Below are positions 36,935-45,577 of a stretch of 64,000 nucleotides of DNA, one piece after another. The stretch comes from an uncultured Clostridia bacterium. Lineage in GTDB: Bacteria > Bacillota > Clostridia > TANB77 > CAG-508. Made by a program: the position numbers and the translations under genes. Numbering within the stretch: the first letter of the stretch is position 1; each line of letters opens with the position of its first letter. The DNA lies in assembly GCA_934129745.1 (NCBI GenBank), contig CAKOWZ010000001.1, positions 124,001 through 188,000 of the forward strand, read 5' to 3'. The notes under the pieces are model-generated. The model ran no database searches. It saw only the letters and a program-made list of their open reading frames with translations, and had not been told where the DNA came from.

Positions 36935-37312
36935 ATAAATCACCTGCGTTTCTACAAAATCTCAATATAGTATATGAAAGAAAAATAAAAATGTGAATAG
37001 TATAAAAAAATTTTTAGAAAAATACAAGAAAAATAAGACTAATAATTTAAAAGTCTGTCCCAGATTGTTCATATGAGCAATTGGGACGCGTCTCCAATTG
37101 TTCAAAAAAATATCCTCAAAATATTGTAATTTTCCCTAATATATTATAAAATGTTGAAAGCAAATTGTAATATAAGATACAAATATAATAAAATTACAAA
37201 AAATATATCACAAAATGTAAAAAACTTTTTACATTTCACATATCAAATATGACAAATTTCGGATTGATTGTGTACTAAAATATGTGAAGAAAAAAGTGTA
37301 GAGGTGGTAAGG
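36935..37312. other. Divergent gap between the Asn/Ser-rich gene and spoIIE
   Basis: It holds one palindrome of the GGGACGCGTCC family (37055-37090 plus flank to 37105) and AT-rich sequence. No confident promoter for spoIIE was found by eye; a weak GACAAATTTCGG stretch near 37251 is not a convincing Spo0A box. Confidence 0.5.
37055..37090. repeat. Palindromic element of the GGGACGCGTCC family
   Basis: GTCCCAGATTGTTCA pairs with TGAGCAATTGGGAC, and the right flank continues GCGTCTCCAATTGTTC, matching the other copies. Confidence 0.6.
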
Positions 37313-39814
37313 ATGTTTCAAAATATAGAAAAAAGCTTTAATAAGCAAGAAAGCAAGAAAAAAGATGTTAAATTATATAAGTTTGAAGATATAAAAGAAC
37401 TTATAAAAAAATTTTTTGTTAAGCAAAATATTTTGCTGTATGTTGTTGCACTAATGGTTTCAATGGTTAGTTTTGGAGGAAATAGTTCACTTGGACTTGC
37501 TCCATTTGCACTTGCAATTTTGGCTGCAACATTAAGTAATTCAATACCTATAGGTTTAGTGTATGTTTTAACATGCATAGGTACTTTTATAGGTTTTGGT
37601 ACAAATGGATTGTTAAATTATATTATCACATCTGTTGTATTTTTGGCTAGTTTATACATATTAAAAACAAGAGTACAAGATGATTGTAATGAAAAAAGAA
37701 AAGTTGGAAAAAATTTAATAATAGCTAGTTTGATTGTTCAAATAGCTCCAATTGCATTTGGTACATTTTATGTATATGATTTGTTAATTGGAATTATGCA
37801 ATCAATTGTAGTGTTTATTTTTTATAAAATATTTGTAAATTCAATAACTGTTGTTAGAGAATTTAATTACAAAAAAGTTTTCTCAATTGAAGAATTAATG
37901 GGAGCTAGTATGATGATTGCAATTGCACTTTCAGCATTAACACCTGTTCATATATTTGGCTTTTCTGTTAAAAATATTTTGTGTATTTTAATGGTATTAA
38001 TTCTTGGCTGGAAAAATGGAATGTTGGTTGGTGCAACAGGAGGAATTACTGTTGGAATTGTGCTTGGAATTATTGATGTTGGTAATCCTATAATGATTGC
38101 GGCTTTTGCAATATCTGGATTACTTGCAGGATTATTTAGCAGATTTGGTAAACCAGGTGTAATTATAGGTTTTGTGCTTGGAAATACAGTTCTTACTTAT
38201 GTTTCAAATGGAAATATAGTTCCAATTATTGTATTTCAAGAAATTTTAATTGCATCACTTGGATTATTATTAATTCCTAAAAAAGTAGAATTTGCTATTG
38301 AAGATATGTTTACAAATTCAAAATTATTACCTGAAACAACAGGCAGAGCACTTGAAGGAAGTAAAGAAACAATTAGAAAATTAGCAAATATTTCAGAAAC
38401 AATTTCAGAAATTGCACAAAGCTATACACAAACAGCTGCAACAGTTTTAGATGATGAAATGACAAAAATTGAACAAGAAAACAAAGAAATTTTTGAAAAA
38501 GAATTACACAATAATATTGAAGATTTACAAGATAATATGCTTTATGATGAAATATATTATTCAGATGAAATTGTATCAGATATTTTTAAAGTATTATTAA
38601 TTAATACAAGAATTACTAAAAAACAATTGGTAGAAATTTTCTCAAATCATAATAATTATATTTTAGGATATGATGAAAATGCTGATAATACTGCAATTGA
38701 AAAAGATATTTGTGAAATGATTAAAAAAATAAATTATTCATATAAAACAAGTAAAATGAATTTTGTGTATAAAAAGAAGATTGAGGAAAATAACAAAAAT
38801 GTTTCTGCACAATTACAAGGTGTTTCAGATATGATTGCTGAAGTTGCAGATAAACTTGAGGAATCACAAAACACTGAAAATGTAGAAGAATTTAAAGAAG
38901 AAAAAGAACAGATTATTCAATTACTAAAACAAAAACAAATAACAATTGATGAAATATATATTAGTAGAGAAGAAAGTGGAAGATATAATATAATAATATA
39001 TCAAAAAACTTGTAATCAACTAGATGGAAATGATTGTCCATATAAAGTGATTGGTCAGGTATTGTCAAGAGTATTTAATGAAACAATAAGTTTAGTTGAA
39101 CAAAAATGTGGATTACGTAAAAAACAAGATATTTGTAAATTTACATTTATGTCAAAAGATAAATTTAATTTACAAATAGGAATTGCTAAATCAACAAAAA
39201 AAGATTCACCAGTTTCAGGTGATACAAGTATTCAAACAAGATTAGAAGATGGAAAATATTTAATTGCATTAAGTGATGGAATGGGCTCAGGTCCTGAAGC
39301 CAGAAAAAGTAGTAAAATAGCAATAAAAATGCTTGAAAGACTTTTAACATCAGGATTTAAAAAAGACACATCAATAAAATTAATTAATTCAACACTTGCA
39401 TCAACTATGAAAGATGATGATATGTATGCTACTTTAGATATTGCGATTTTAGATTTATATGCAGAAAACATGGAATTTGTAAAAAATGGGGCTTGCCCAA
39501 CTTATGTAAAAAGAGGAAAAAATGTTCAATTATTAAAGTCTATTTCAATGCCAACAGGAATTCTTGAAAATATTGAATTGATTGAATATGATAAAGACAT
39601 TCAACAAGGTGATATAATTATTATGTGCACAGATGGTATTATTGAATCTAATAATGATTATCAAAATAAAGAACTTTGGGTTAAATATTTACTTGAAGAT
39701 ATGAATACTGAAGATGTTCAAAAAATTGCTGATATTATTATTTCAGAGGCTATTGATAATGATTTTGGAAAAGAAAAAGATGATATGACTGTAATTGTTG
39801 CAAAGGTTTGCTAA
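37313..39814 (+). CDS. spoIIE: Stage II sporulation protein E (serine phosphatase)
   Basis: 833 residues, close to the usual 827. The first third holds about ten membrane helices (roughly residues 25-320), then a coiled regulatory region with repeated IEQENKEIFEKELHN-type helices, then a PP2C phosphatase domain: LSDGMGSGPEARKSS with the metal-binding Asp, FVKNGACPTYVKRG, IIMCTDGIIES and DDMTVIVAKV. SpoIIE sits at the polar septum and dephosphorylates SpoIIAA, releasing sigma-F in the forespore. Start ATG 37313 with GAGGTGG five bases upstream. Its presence is the best evidence that this organism can sporulate. spoIIA genes are not in the window. Confidence 0.95.
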   Translation: MFQNIEKSFNKQESKKKDVKLYKFEDIKELIKKFFVKQNILLYVVALMVSMVSFGGNSSLGLAPFALAILAATLSNSIPIGLVYVLTCIGTFIGFGTNGLLNYIITSVVFLASLYILKTRVQDDCNEKRKVGKNLIIASLIVQIAPIAFGTFYVYDLLIGIMQSIVVFIFYKIFVNSITVVREFNYKKVFSIEELMGASMMIAIALSALTPVHIFGFSVKNILCILMVLILGWKNGMLVGATGGITVGIVLGIIDVGNPIMIAAFAISGLLAGLFSRFGKPGVIIGFVLGNTVLTYVSNGNIVPIIVFQEILIASLGLLLIPKKVEFAIEDMFTNSKLLPETTGRALEGSKETIRKLANISETISEIAQSYTQTAATVLDDEMTKIEQENKEIFEKELHNNIEDLQDNMLYDEIYYSDEIVSDIFKVLLINTRITKKQLVEIFSNHNNYILGYDENADNTAIEKDICEMIKKINYSYKTSKMNFVYKKKIEENNKNVSAQLQGVSDMIAEVADKLEESQNTENVEEFKEEKEQIIQLLKQKQITIDEIYISREESGRYNIIIYQKTCNQLDGNDCPYKVIGQVLSRVFNETISLVEQKCGLRKKQDICKFTFMSKDKFNLQIGIAKSTKKDSPVSGDTSIQTRLEDGKYLIALSDGMGSGPEARKSSKIAIKMLERLLTSGFKKDTSIKLINSTLASTMKDDDMYATLDIAILDLYAENMEFVKNGACPTYVKRGKNVQLLKSISMPTGILENIELIEYDKDIQQGDIIIMCTDGIIESNNDYQNKELWVKYLLEDMNTEDVQKIADIIISEAIDNDFGKEKDDMTVIVAKVC

Positions 39815-39834
39815 TAAAAAAATCAAAACATATG

Positions 39835-39880
39835 GAGACAGGTCAATTTTGTTTTACTTGGAACAAAATTGACCTGTCTC
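39835..39880. terminator. 19-bp perfect hairpin after spoIIE (GAGACAGG family)
   Basis: GAGACAGGTCAATTTTGTT and its exact complement are separated by eight bases; flanks AAACATATG and TAAATGTTT extend the palindrome imperfectly. Confidence 0.8.
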
Positions 39881-39919
39881 TAAATGTTTTAAATGTTTCA
39901 AATTTTTATCAAAAAAATG

Positions 39920-39949
39920 TTTACAATAAAAACGAACTTATGTTATAAT
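39920..39949 (+). promoter_or_regulatory. Promoter of the three-gene GGDEF operon
   Basis: TTTACA (39920-39925), 18-base spacer, TATAAT (39944-39949). Confidence 0.6.
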
Positions 39950-39975
39950 TTGAAAAGAATAAATGAGGTGAGTTA

Positions 39976-40893
39976 ATGAATCAAATTTTAGTTACAAAAG
40001 ATAATAAAGATACTTCATCAAAAGATATAAAACCAATAGTAAAATTTTTCTGTATTGCATGTATAATTTTTGCAATTGTTTTAGGTATTGAAGGTGGGGT
40101 AAAATTATATAAAAAAATAGGAAAATCAAGCAATTTTGATAGACCAGAAGTATTTACAGAACAAAGTGGTAGTACAGTAATTTTAAGAGTTACATCTAAA
40201 AAGAGAATTAACAAAGTAGTATATGCATGGAATGGAGGAGCTGAAAGTACATTAGATGGTGAAGGAAAACAAGATATTAATTTTCAGATAGAAATGCCAC
40301 AAGGTGAAAATAAATTAAATGCATATATTATTGATGTTGATGGTAATAAAACAATACTTGAAGAAATGACATTTAAATTTGATAGTTCTATAGATACAGT
40401 AAAACCTGTAATTACACTTGAAAATGTTAATGGAAAATTATCTGTAACAGCTCAAGATGAAGCTGAATTAGATTATTTGACATATAAATGGGAAGATGGT
40501 GAAGAAGTTAAAGTTCAACCTGAAGAAGACAATAAAAAAGTTATAAATCAATCTATAGATGTAAAAAAAGGAACTGCAAAAATAACTATCCAAGCTGTTG
40601 ATAAATCTGGAAATGTACAATCTGTAACAAAGAAAATAATTGGTTCAGATGGTCCAAAGATTGATGTAAAATTATCAAATGGTAATTTTATAATAACAGT
40701 AACAGATGATTTTAAAATCACAAAAATAGAATATACACTAAATGACGAGGTTGTTGAAATTAAAGATCTTCCAAAAGATGCAAAAGAATATCAATTTACT
40801 GTACCAGTAAAACCAGATGTTGATAATTATTTAAAAATCAATGCATATGAAGATAGTATAATGACTGAAGTTAAAAAGAAAAAGTCAAAATAA
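39976..40893 (+). CDS. Membrane-anchored protein with Ig-like repeats, function unknown
   Basis: 305 residues: short cytoplasmic head, one membrane helix (about 24-42), then an extracytoplasmic part of three related beta-sandwich repeats, each with a motif like KINKVVYAWNGG, LDYLTYKWEDG or ITKIEYTLNDE preceded by a strand of the VILRVTSKK/LSVTAQDEA/FIITVTDDF type. These resemble bacterial Ig-like or fibronectin-like folds. No lipobox or sorting signal. Start ATG with GAGGTGAG about six bases upstream. First gene of an operon with the GGDEF protein 20 bases downstream, so it might be a sensor or effector for that pathway; this is inference. Confidence 0.7.
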   Translation: MNQILVTKDNKDTSSKDIKPIVKFFCIACIIFAIVLGIEGGVKLYKKIGKSSNFDRPEVFTEQSGSTVILRVTSKKRINKVVYAWNGGAESTLDGEGKQDINFQIEMPQGENKLNAYIIDVDGNKTILEEMTFKFDSSIDTVKPVITLENVNGKLSVTAQDEAELDYLTYKWEDGEEVKVQPEEDNKKVINQSIDVKKGTAKITIQAVDKSGNVQSVTKKIIGSDGPKIDVKLSNGNFIITVTDDFKITKIEYTLNDEVVEIKDLPKDAKEYQFTVPVKPDVDNYLKINAYEDSIMTEVKKKKSK

Positions 40894-40913
40894 GAAAATG
40901 GGTGAAAAACTAG

Positions 40914-41861
40914 ATGATTCAATATATATATGTAATTGACAAAGATAATGATTTAAATGATAAATTAAAAGAATTATTTGATGGTGAAGCTAATTATATT
41001 TTTAAAAAAGTAAAAGAAAATGAATTAGATATTGCATTAAAAAATATTCCATCACTTATTATAATTAATGAAGATACATTAGAAAATGATATTGTTGATA
41101 TATGTAATGATATAAGAGAAAATGAAGATAATCGTATAACTCCTATAATTGTTATTTCATCTAATGTTGAACATGAACATAGAGTACAAGTTTTAAGAAC
41201 TGCTGTTGAACATTATATAAAAGCACCTGTTGATGAGGAATATTTATATTATACAATTATAAATATAATCAGATTATTAGACATTAACAGAACAGTGAGC
41301 CCATTAACAGGGCTTCCTGGAAATGTTCAGATTCAAGCTGAAATGAAAAAAAGACTGATAAATAAAGAAAAATTTGTAATGCTATATTTAGACTTAGATA
41401 ATTTTAAAGCTTATAATGATGTGTATGGTTTTATAAAAGGTGATGAAATTATTAAATTTACTGCAAAAACTATTTCAAAAAATGTTCATGAAATTGATAG
41501 TGAAAGAGGTTTTGTTGGACATATTGGTGGAGATGATTTTATTGCAATTATTTCTAATGATAGATTTGAGGAATTGTGCCAAAATATAATTTTAGATTTT
41601 GATTATAATGTATTAGATTATTATACAAAAGAGCACATTGAAAAAGGATATATTGAAGTTGAAAATAGGAAAGGTGTTTTAGAACAGTTCCCAATTGTTT
41701 CAATTTCAATTGGTGTTGTAAGTGTTGATGAAAATTATCACAATATACTTGAAATTGGTGAAGTAGGAGCTCAGGTTAAACATCTTTCAAAATCAATACA
41801 AGGTAGTGCTTATGTTATTAATAGAAGAAAATCTCCAATAAATGGAATAAATGTAATTTAA
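40914..41861 (+). CDS. Receiver-like/GGDEF diguanylate cyclase protein
   Basis: 315 residues. Residues 1-120 have a CheY-like fold (YVIDKDNDLND, SLIIINEDTL, PIIVISS, IKAPVDEEYL) but the phospho-acceptor Asp position reads Asn (LIIIN), so phosphorylation is unlikely. Residues about 125-310 are a GGDEF domain: SPLTGLPG, YLDLDNFKAYNDVYGFIKGDEIIK and the active-site loop GHIGGDDF, then SISIGVV. A GGDDF loop has Asp in place of the catalytic Glu; such variants can be active or act as effectors. The product would be cyclic di-GMP. Cytoplasmic; no membrane helix. It sits between a membrane Ig-like protein and an aldehyde-dehydrogenase-like protein. Confidence 0.88.
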   Translation: MIQYIYVIDKDNDLNDKLKELFDGEANYIFKKVKENELDIALKNIPSLIIINEDTLENDIVDICNDIRENEDNRITPIIVISSNVEHEHRVQVLRTAVEHYIKAPVDEEYLYYTIINIIRLLDINRTVSPLTGLPGNVQIQAEMKKRLINKEKFVMLYLDLDNFKAYNDVYGFIKGDEIIKFTAKTISKNVHEIDSERGFVGHIGGDDFIAIISNDRFEELCQNIILDFDYNVLDYYTKEHIEKGYIEVENRKGVLEQFPIVSISIGVVSVDENYHNILEIGEVGAQVKHLSKSIQGSAYVINRRKSPINGINVI

Positions 41862-41899
41862 AACTTGATATATCAAATAATCAAACAAAGGAGGAAAAA

Positions 41900-42910
41900 A
41901 TGGAAGAACAAGTACTAGTTGAAGTTAAAGATAATTTTTTTAGCAAAATTACAAAAGCATTTAAGAAAGTATTTGCTAAAAATAATAAAGAAAATTTATT
42001 ATTAGCTGAAAATAACAGAATAGATATTGAGGTTATTGGAAATGATAATGGATTTACTCAACAAGAAATAATATCTGCTAGACGTGCTTTCAGGAAATAT
42101 GTTATTAATAATAATTCAAATGTTTCAACAGATATTTTTGATTATATAATAAGTAAAATAAATGAAAACAAGGAAAAAATTGAACAAATTATTGAAATTA
42201 ATAATGATAATATAAGTTATGAACAAATTATTAATTTGATAGAAAATGAAAAAGATTCAAAAAACAAATTTAAAACAAAAAATATTCACACAGGTAGATA
42301 TAATGTGCCTATTGGTGTTATAGGAATTGAATGTTCAGGTGTTGAAGATTCAATTAAAAGTATGTTAAAATCAATTTCTACAAGAAATTCTATTATTATT
42401 TTGCAAGATAATTTTAGCAAATATAGTACAGAGTCTTTAATTTTACTAATTATTAAAGAATGTTTGAAAAATTTTTATGTTGATGATAATATTATTCAAA
42501 TGTTTCAAAAAGAAGAGATTGATTTAAAAAAATTAGACAAATTAATAAAAAAAGATGGTAATGTTATACAAAAAGGTGATTATAAAACTATTTATTTGTA
42601 TCAAGAAAATGAAGAATTTAATGATGATATTCAAAATGAAGTTGAAAGATTACAATCTAGTGAAATGTATAAGTCTTATGTTGTTAAGCCTATTACAGGA
42701 GAATTTGGAAATGTTGTTGATTTTATGAATGGAAATAAAGCTTGTGCTGTTTGTATGTATACTAATAATAACCAAAAAGCTTATAAGTTTATTAATTGGA
42801 TTGATTCTCCTAATGTTTTTGTTAATACAGGTATTAAAAGTTGCAAAAATATTGGTTATGAAAATGAATTTTTTAATAGTAAGTTAGTCTTACATGAGGG
42901 TGTTTTTTAA
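41900..42910 (+). CDS. Aldehyde-dehydrogenase-like (ProA-like) probable pseudoenzyme
   Basis: 336 residues. An ALDH-superfamily pattern closest to gamma-glutamyl phosphate reductase can be seen: RRAFRKYV early, VPIGVIGIECSG where ProA has VPLGVIGIIYE, NSIIILQDN in place of NAVILRGG, and a C-terminal NVFVNTGIKSCKNIGYENEFFNSKLVLHEG resembling ProA's GAEIGISTQKLHARGP. The protein is about 80 residues shorter than ProA and the catalytic-Cys region (NACNALETLLVH in ProA) is not found, so catalysis is doubtful. Start ATG with AAAGGAGG seven bases upstream. Last gene of the GGDEF operon; its 3' end lies inside a terminator. Assignment to the fold is moderately sure, function unknown. Confidence 0.6.
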   Translation: MEEQVLVEVKDNFFSKITKAFKKVFAKNNKENLLLAENNRIDIEVIGNDNGFTQQEIISARRAFRKYVINNNSNVSTDIFDYIISKINENKEKIEQIIEINNDNISYEQIINLIENEKDSKNKFKTKNIHTGRYNVPIGVIGIECSGVEDSIKSMLKSISTRNSIIILQDNFSKYSTESLILLIIKECLKNFYVDDNIIQMFQKEEIDLKKLDKLIKKDGNVIQKGDYKTIYLYQENEEFNDDIQNEVERLQSSEMYKSYVVKPITGEFGNVVDFMNGNKACAVCMYTNNNQKAYKFINWIDSPNVFVNTGIKSCKNIGYENEFFNSKLVLHEGVF

Positions 42911-42922
42911 CATCCTCTTTTT
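42896..42922 (+). terminator. Terminator overlapping the 3' end of the ALDH-like gene
   Basis: GAGGGTG pairs with CATCCTC (one wobble) across a loop that contains the stop codon, followed by TTTTT. Confidence 0.75.
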
Positions 42923-42956
42923 GGTGAAAAAAATGAAAAATAATGTATTCAGAAAA

Positions 42957-43064
42957 ATTGAAATCTAATAGAAAAGTTGAAATTTAATGAAAAAAATTGA
43001 AACTTGATGCAAAAAAATTGAAAAATGATGTAAGAGAATTAAAACCTGATGCAAAAAGATTGAA
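42957..43064. repeat. About six degenerate 20-21-bp tandem repeats upstream of mraZ
   Basis: The unit ATTGAAA(C)TTGATGCAAAAAA starts at about 42957, 42976, 42996, 43017, 43038 and 43059, with drift. No frame or hairpin explains it; the rest of the gap is the mraZ control region. Confidence 0.65.
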
Positions 43065-43144
43065 AACAAATTACCAAATTCAAAAATGTTTCACTAAAAA
43101 CAGGTAAAAATCTTAAAAATTTTTAAAAAATTTTTGAAAAACAC

Positions 43145-43173
43145 TTGCATTTAAAAAAATGTTATATTACAAT
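43145..43173 (+). promoter_or_regulatory. mraZ promoter
   Basis: TTGCAT (43145-43150), 17-base spacer, TACAAT (43168-43173), placing the transcript start near 43180. Confidence 0.65.
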
Positions 43174-43180
43174 TTAATTG

Positions 43181-43207
43181 CAAGTGGAGGAAAGTGGTAC
43201 AAAGTGG
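43181..43207 (+). promoter_or_regulatory. MraZ operator: three (A)AAGTGG boxes at 10-bp spacing
   Basis: CAAGTGG at 43181, AAAGTGG at 43191 and AAAGTGG at 43201 are spaced exactly one helical turn apart, directly after the predicted transcript start. MraZ proteins bind short direct repeats upstream of their own gene; the AAAGTG form matches the box described for Mollicutes. Confidence 0.75.
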
Positions 43208-43233
43208 TTTAAAAGATAAGTGAGGTGTCAGAA

Positions 43234-43665
43234 ATGCTTATTGGTGAGTATGAACATTCTCTGGATGTTAAAGGTAGATTAATAATGCCAATTAAACTAA
43301 GAGAAGATATTGGTGATAATTTCATAATTACTAAAGGCTTGGATGGCTGCTTATTTGGCTTTTCCTTAGATGAATGGAAAAAATTTGAGGAAAAATTAAA
43401 ATCATTACCACTAACTAACAAAAATGCGAGAGATTTCGTAAGGTTTTTCCTATCAGGAGCAGTAAATAGTGAGATAGATAAACAAGGAAGATTTTTAATT
43501 GCAAGTAATCTAAGAGAATATGCATCAATGGAAAAAGAAGTTGTAATAATTGGTGTAGGAACACGTATCGAATTCTGGAGCAAAGATAAGTGGAAAGTTT
43601 ATAATAATAGTGATAGTTTTTCAGCAGATATGCTAGCAGAAAATATGACTATACTTGGTATATAA
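43234..43665 (+). CDS. mraZ: Transcriptional regulator MraZ
   Basis: 143 residues with two SpoVT/AbrB-like MraZ domains: GEYEHSLDVKGRLIMP and the second SEIDKQGRFLIASNLREYA. MraZ forms ring-shaped oligomers and controls the division and cell wall (dcw) cluster, including itself. Start ATG 43234 with GAGGTG six bases upstream; the in-frame GTG at 43225 overlaps the ribosome site. Three operator boxes lie just upstream. rsmH and ftsL follow after an unusually long gap of 343 bases. Confidence 0.96.
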   Translation: MLIGEYEHSLDVKGRLIMPIKLREDIGDNFIITKGLDGCLFGFSLDEWKKFEEKLKSLPLTNKNARDFVRFFLSGAVNSEIDKQGRFLIASNLREYASMEKEVVIIGVGTRIEFWSKDKWKVYNNSDSFSADMLAENMTILGI

Positions 43666-44008
43666 CTTGCAAAAGTTTATATAAAAATACTTAAGATAAA
43701 AATTAAGTAACAAAAGAAACTAAATAAAATACAAAAGATAAAGCTTGAAGTCAAGCAACAAAAGAATTTTTAATAAACAAAAGAGTTGAAAAAATCCAAA
43801 GATAAGTTTTTAGTTTACGTACATTTTAAATTTTAGCAAAAAGATTTAATACAAAAGATTGTTAAGTAACAAAAGATTTTAATATTCAAATGCTAAATAT
43901 CAGTAATAAACCAAAGACAATAATTAATGAGAAAATAGGCATTTTAGTTGGTATTGGAACATATACCAACTAATTATGCATTTATCAAGAATTGGAGAGT
44001 AGATATTT
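43666..44008 (+). other. mraZ-rsmH gap with ACAAAAGA repeats and a hairpin
   Basis: No gene. From 43700 to 43900 the octamer ACAAAAGA/ACAAAAGAT recurs at least five times at irregular spacing. At 43939-43979 AGTTGGTAT pairs with ATACCAACT, with outer GCAT/ATGC, just upstream of the rsmH ribosome site; it lacks a T-run, so a processing or regulatory hairpin is more likely than a terminator. Confidence 0.55.
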
Positions 44009-44956
44009 GTGTTAGAATTTAAACATAAACCAGTATTGTTAGAAGAATGTATTGATGGTTTAAAAATTAATCCTGATGGAATTTATGTTGATGGTACCTT
44101 AGGAGGTGCTGGACATAGTAGAGTTATTGCAAGTAAATTGTCTGAAAAAGGCTTATTAATCGGGATTGATAGAGATGATGATGCTTTAAATGCAGCTAAA
44201 AATAATTTAAAACAATTTAATAATGTCAAATATGTTCATGGAAATCATGATGATATAAAAAATATTTTGAATGATTTAGGAATAGAAAAAGTTGATGGTG
44301 TTTTATTAGATTTAGGTGTTTCATCATTTCAATTAGATGAAAAATCACGTGGTTTTAGTTATATAGGTGAAAATGAACTTGATATGAGAATGGACAAAAC
44401 ACAAGATTTGTCTGCTAAAACTGTTGTTAATACATATTCAGAAGAAGAATTGGCAAATATTATTTATGAATATGGTGAAGAACGTTTTTCTAAGAGTATT
44501 GCTAAAAATATTTGCAAATATAGGGAAGAAAAGGAAATTGAAACAACTGCGGAGTTAGTTAATATTATAGAAAATTCAATTCCAAAATCTAAACAAAAAG
44601 ATGGACATCCAGCAAAACGTACATTTCAAGCTATTAGAATAGAGGTTAATGATGAATTACGACCATTATATAATACTGTTAAAGATTGTATTTCATGTTT
44701 AAAACCTGGTGGAAGATTGTGTATAATAACTTTCCATTCTTTGGAAGATAGAACTGTAAAAAAAGCATATAGTGATTGTGAGGGAAAATGTACTTGCCCT
44801 CCAGGTCTACCATATTGTGTATGTAATTATAAAGAAAAATCTTTAGGCAAAATTATAAATAAAAAACCAATTATTGCAAAAGAAAAAGAATTAAATGAAA
44901 ATTCAAGAGCCCAAAGTGCTAAACTTCGAATTTTTGAAAAGGGTGAGGTGAAATAA
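44009..44956 (+). CDS. rsmH: 16S rRNA (cytosine(1402)-N4)-methyltransferase RsmH
   Basis: 315 residues. Motifs: KPVLLEECIDGL, GTLGGAGHS (SAM-binding), GIDRDDDAL, DGVLLDLGVSSFQLDE, GFSY then LDMRMD, RTFQAIRIEVNDEL and ITFHSLEDRTVKK. It methylates N4 of C1402 in 16S rRNA. Starts with GTG (44009), GGAGAG nine bases upstream. As usual it lies between mraZ and ftsL; the ftsL start is three bases after its stop. Confidence 0.97.
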   Translation: MLEFKHKPVLLEECIDGLKINPDGIYVDGTLGGAGHSRVIASKLSEKGLLIGIDRDDDALNAAKNNLKQFNNVKYVHGNHDDIKNILNDLGIEKVDGVLLDLGVSSFQLDEKSRGFSYIGENELDMRMDKTQDLSAKTVVNTYSEEELANIIYEYGEERFSKSIAKNICKYREEKEIETTAELVNIIENSIPKSKQKDGHPAKRTFQAIRIEVNDELRPLYNTVKDCISCLKPGGRLCIITFHSLEDRTVKKAYSDCEGKCTCPPGLPYCVCNYKEKSLGKIINKKPIIAKEKELNENSRAQSAKLRIFEKGEVK

Positions 44957-44959
44957 TTA

Positions 44960-45577
44960 ATGGCAGATAGGTTTTATGGATATCAATATGATACTAATCC
45001 TAGAAAATTAAATTCTGATTATGAACCATATAATAAAAGATATCCTAAAAATAAAGAACCTGTAAAAACTACCAAAAAAAATTATAATAATAACACGAAA
45101 AATAAAATAGTAAATGACAATGAAAAAAGTCGTGTAAACAGCAGAAATAAGAGAAAAACACATGAAAAGATATTCTCTGAAAATGAAGAAAAACAGGTTG
45201 TTAATAAAGTTAATAATGTAAAATCAAAACTAAAAATAGTTATGTTTTTAGTTGCTGGTTTTTCTGTGCTATTTGCAATAAGTTACCAAAACTCCTTGAT
45301 AAATGAAAGCTTCAACAGAAAAGAACAATATAAAAAAGAAATGGAAGCTTTGAGTAAAACAAATCAACAAATGGAAGTTAGTATTGAAAATAGTCTAAAT
45401 TTGAACACCATTGAACAAGAAGCTAAAGATAAAGTCGGAATGCAAAAATTGAGTAATGATCAAAAAATTTATGTTAGTTTGCCTAAACAAGACTATGTAG
45501 CACCAGCAAGTGAACAAATTGTAATTGAAGAAGAACAAAATTTATTTCAAAAAATATTTAACTTTTTTGTAAAATGA
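44960..45577 (+). CDS. ftsL: FtsL-like cell division protein
   Basis: 205 residues: a basic, Asn/Lys-rich cytoplasmic head of about 90 residues, one membrane helix (about 93-112, LKIVMFLVAGFSVLFAISY), then a short coiled coil (KEQYKKEMEALSKTNQQMEVSI) and EAKDKVGMQKLSNDQKIYVSLP, the septum-initiator pattern shared by FtsL and DivIC. The position directly after rsmH identifies it as FtsL. It would hold the divisome with DivIB and DivIC. Instead of the usual pbpB/spoVD and mraY, a terminator-like palindrome follows, beginning inside its stop codon. Confidence 0.8.
   Translation: MADRFYGYQYDTNPRKLNSDYEPYNKRYPKNKEPVKTTKKNYNNNTKNKIVNDNEKSRVNSRNKRKTHEKIFSENEEKQVVNKVNNVKSKLKIVMFLVAGFSVLFAISYQNSLINESFNRKEQYKKEMEALSKTNQQMEVSIENSLNLNTIEQEAKDKVGMQKLSNDQKIYVSLPKQDYVAPASEQIVIEEEQNLFQKIFNFFVK

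Noticed and set aside
37240..37262. Spo0A box upstream of spoIIE
   Set aside because: GACAAATTTCGG differs from the 0A consensus at key positions; not annotated.
42957..43064. CRISPR array
   Set aside because: The units are contiguous and drifted, without unique spacers, and no cas gene is nearby.
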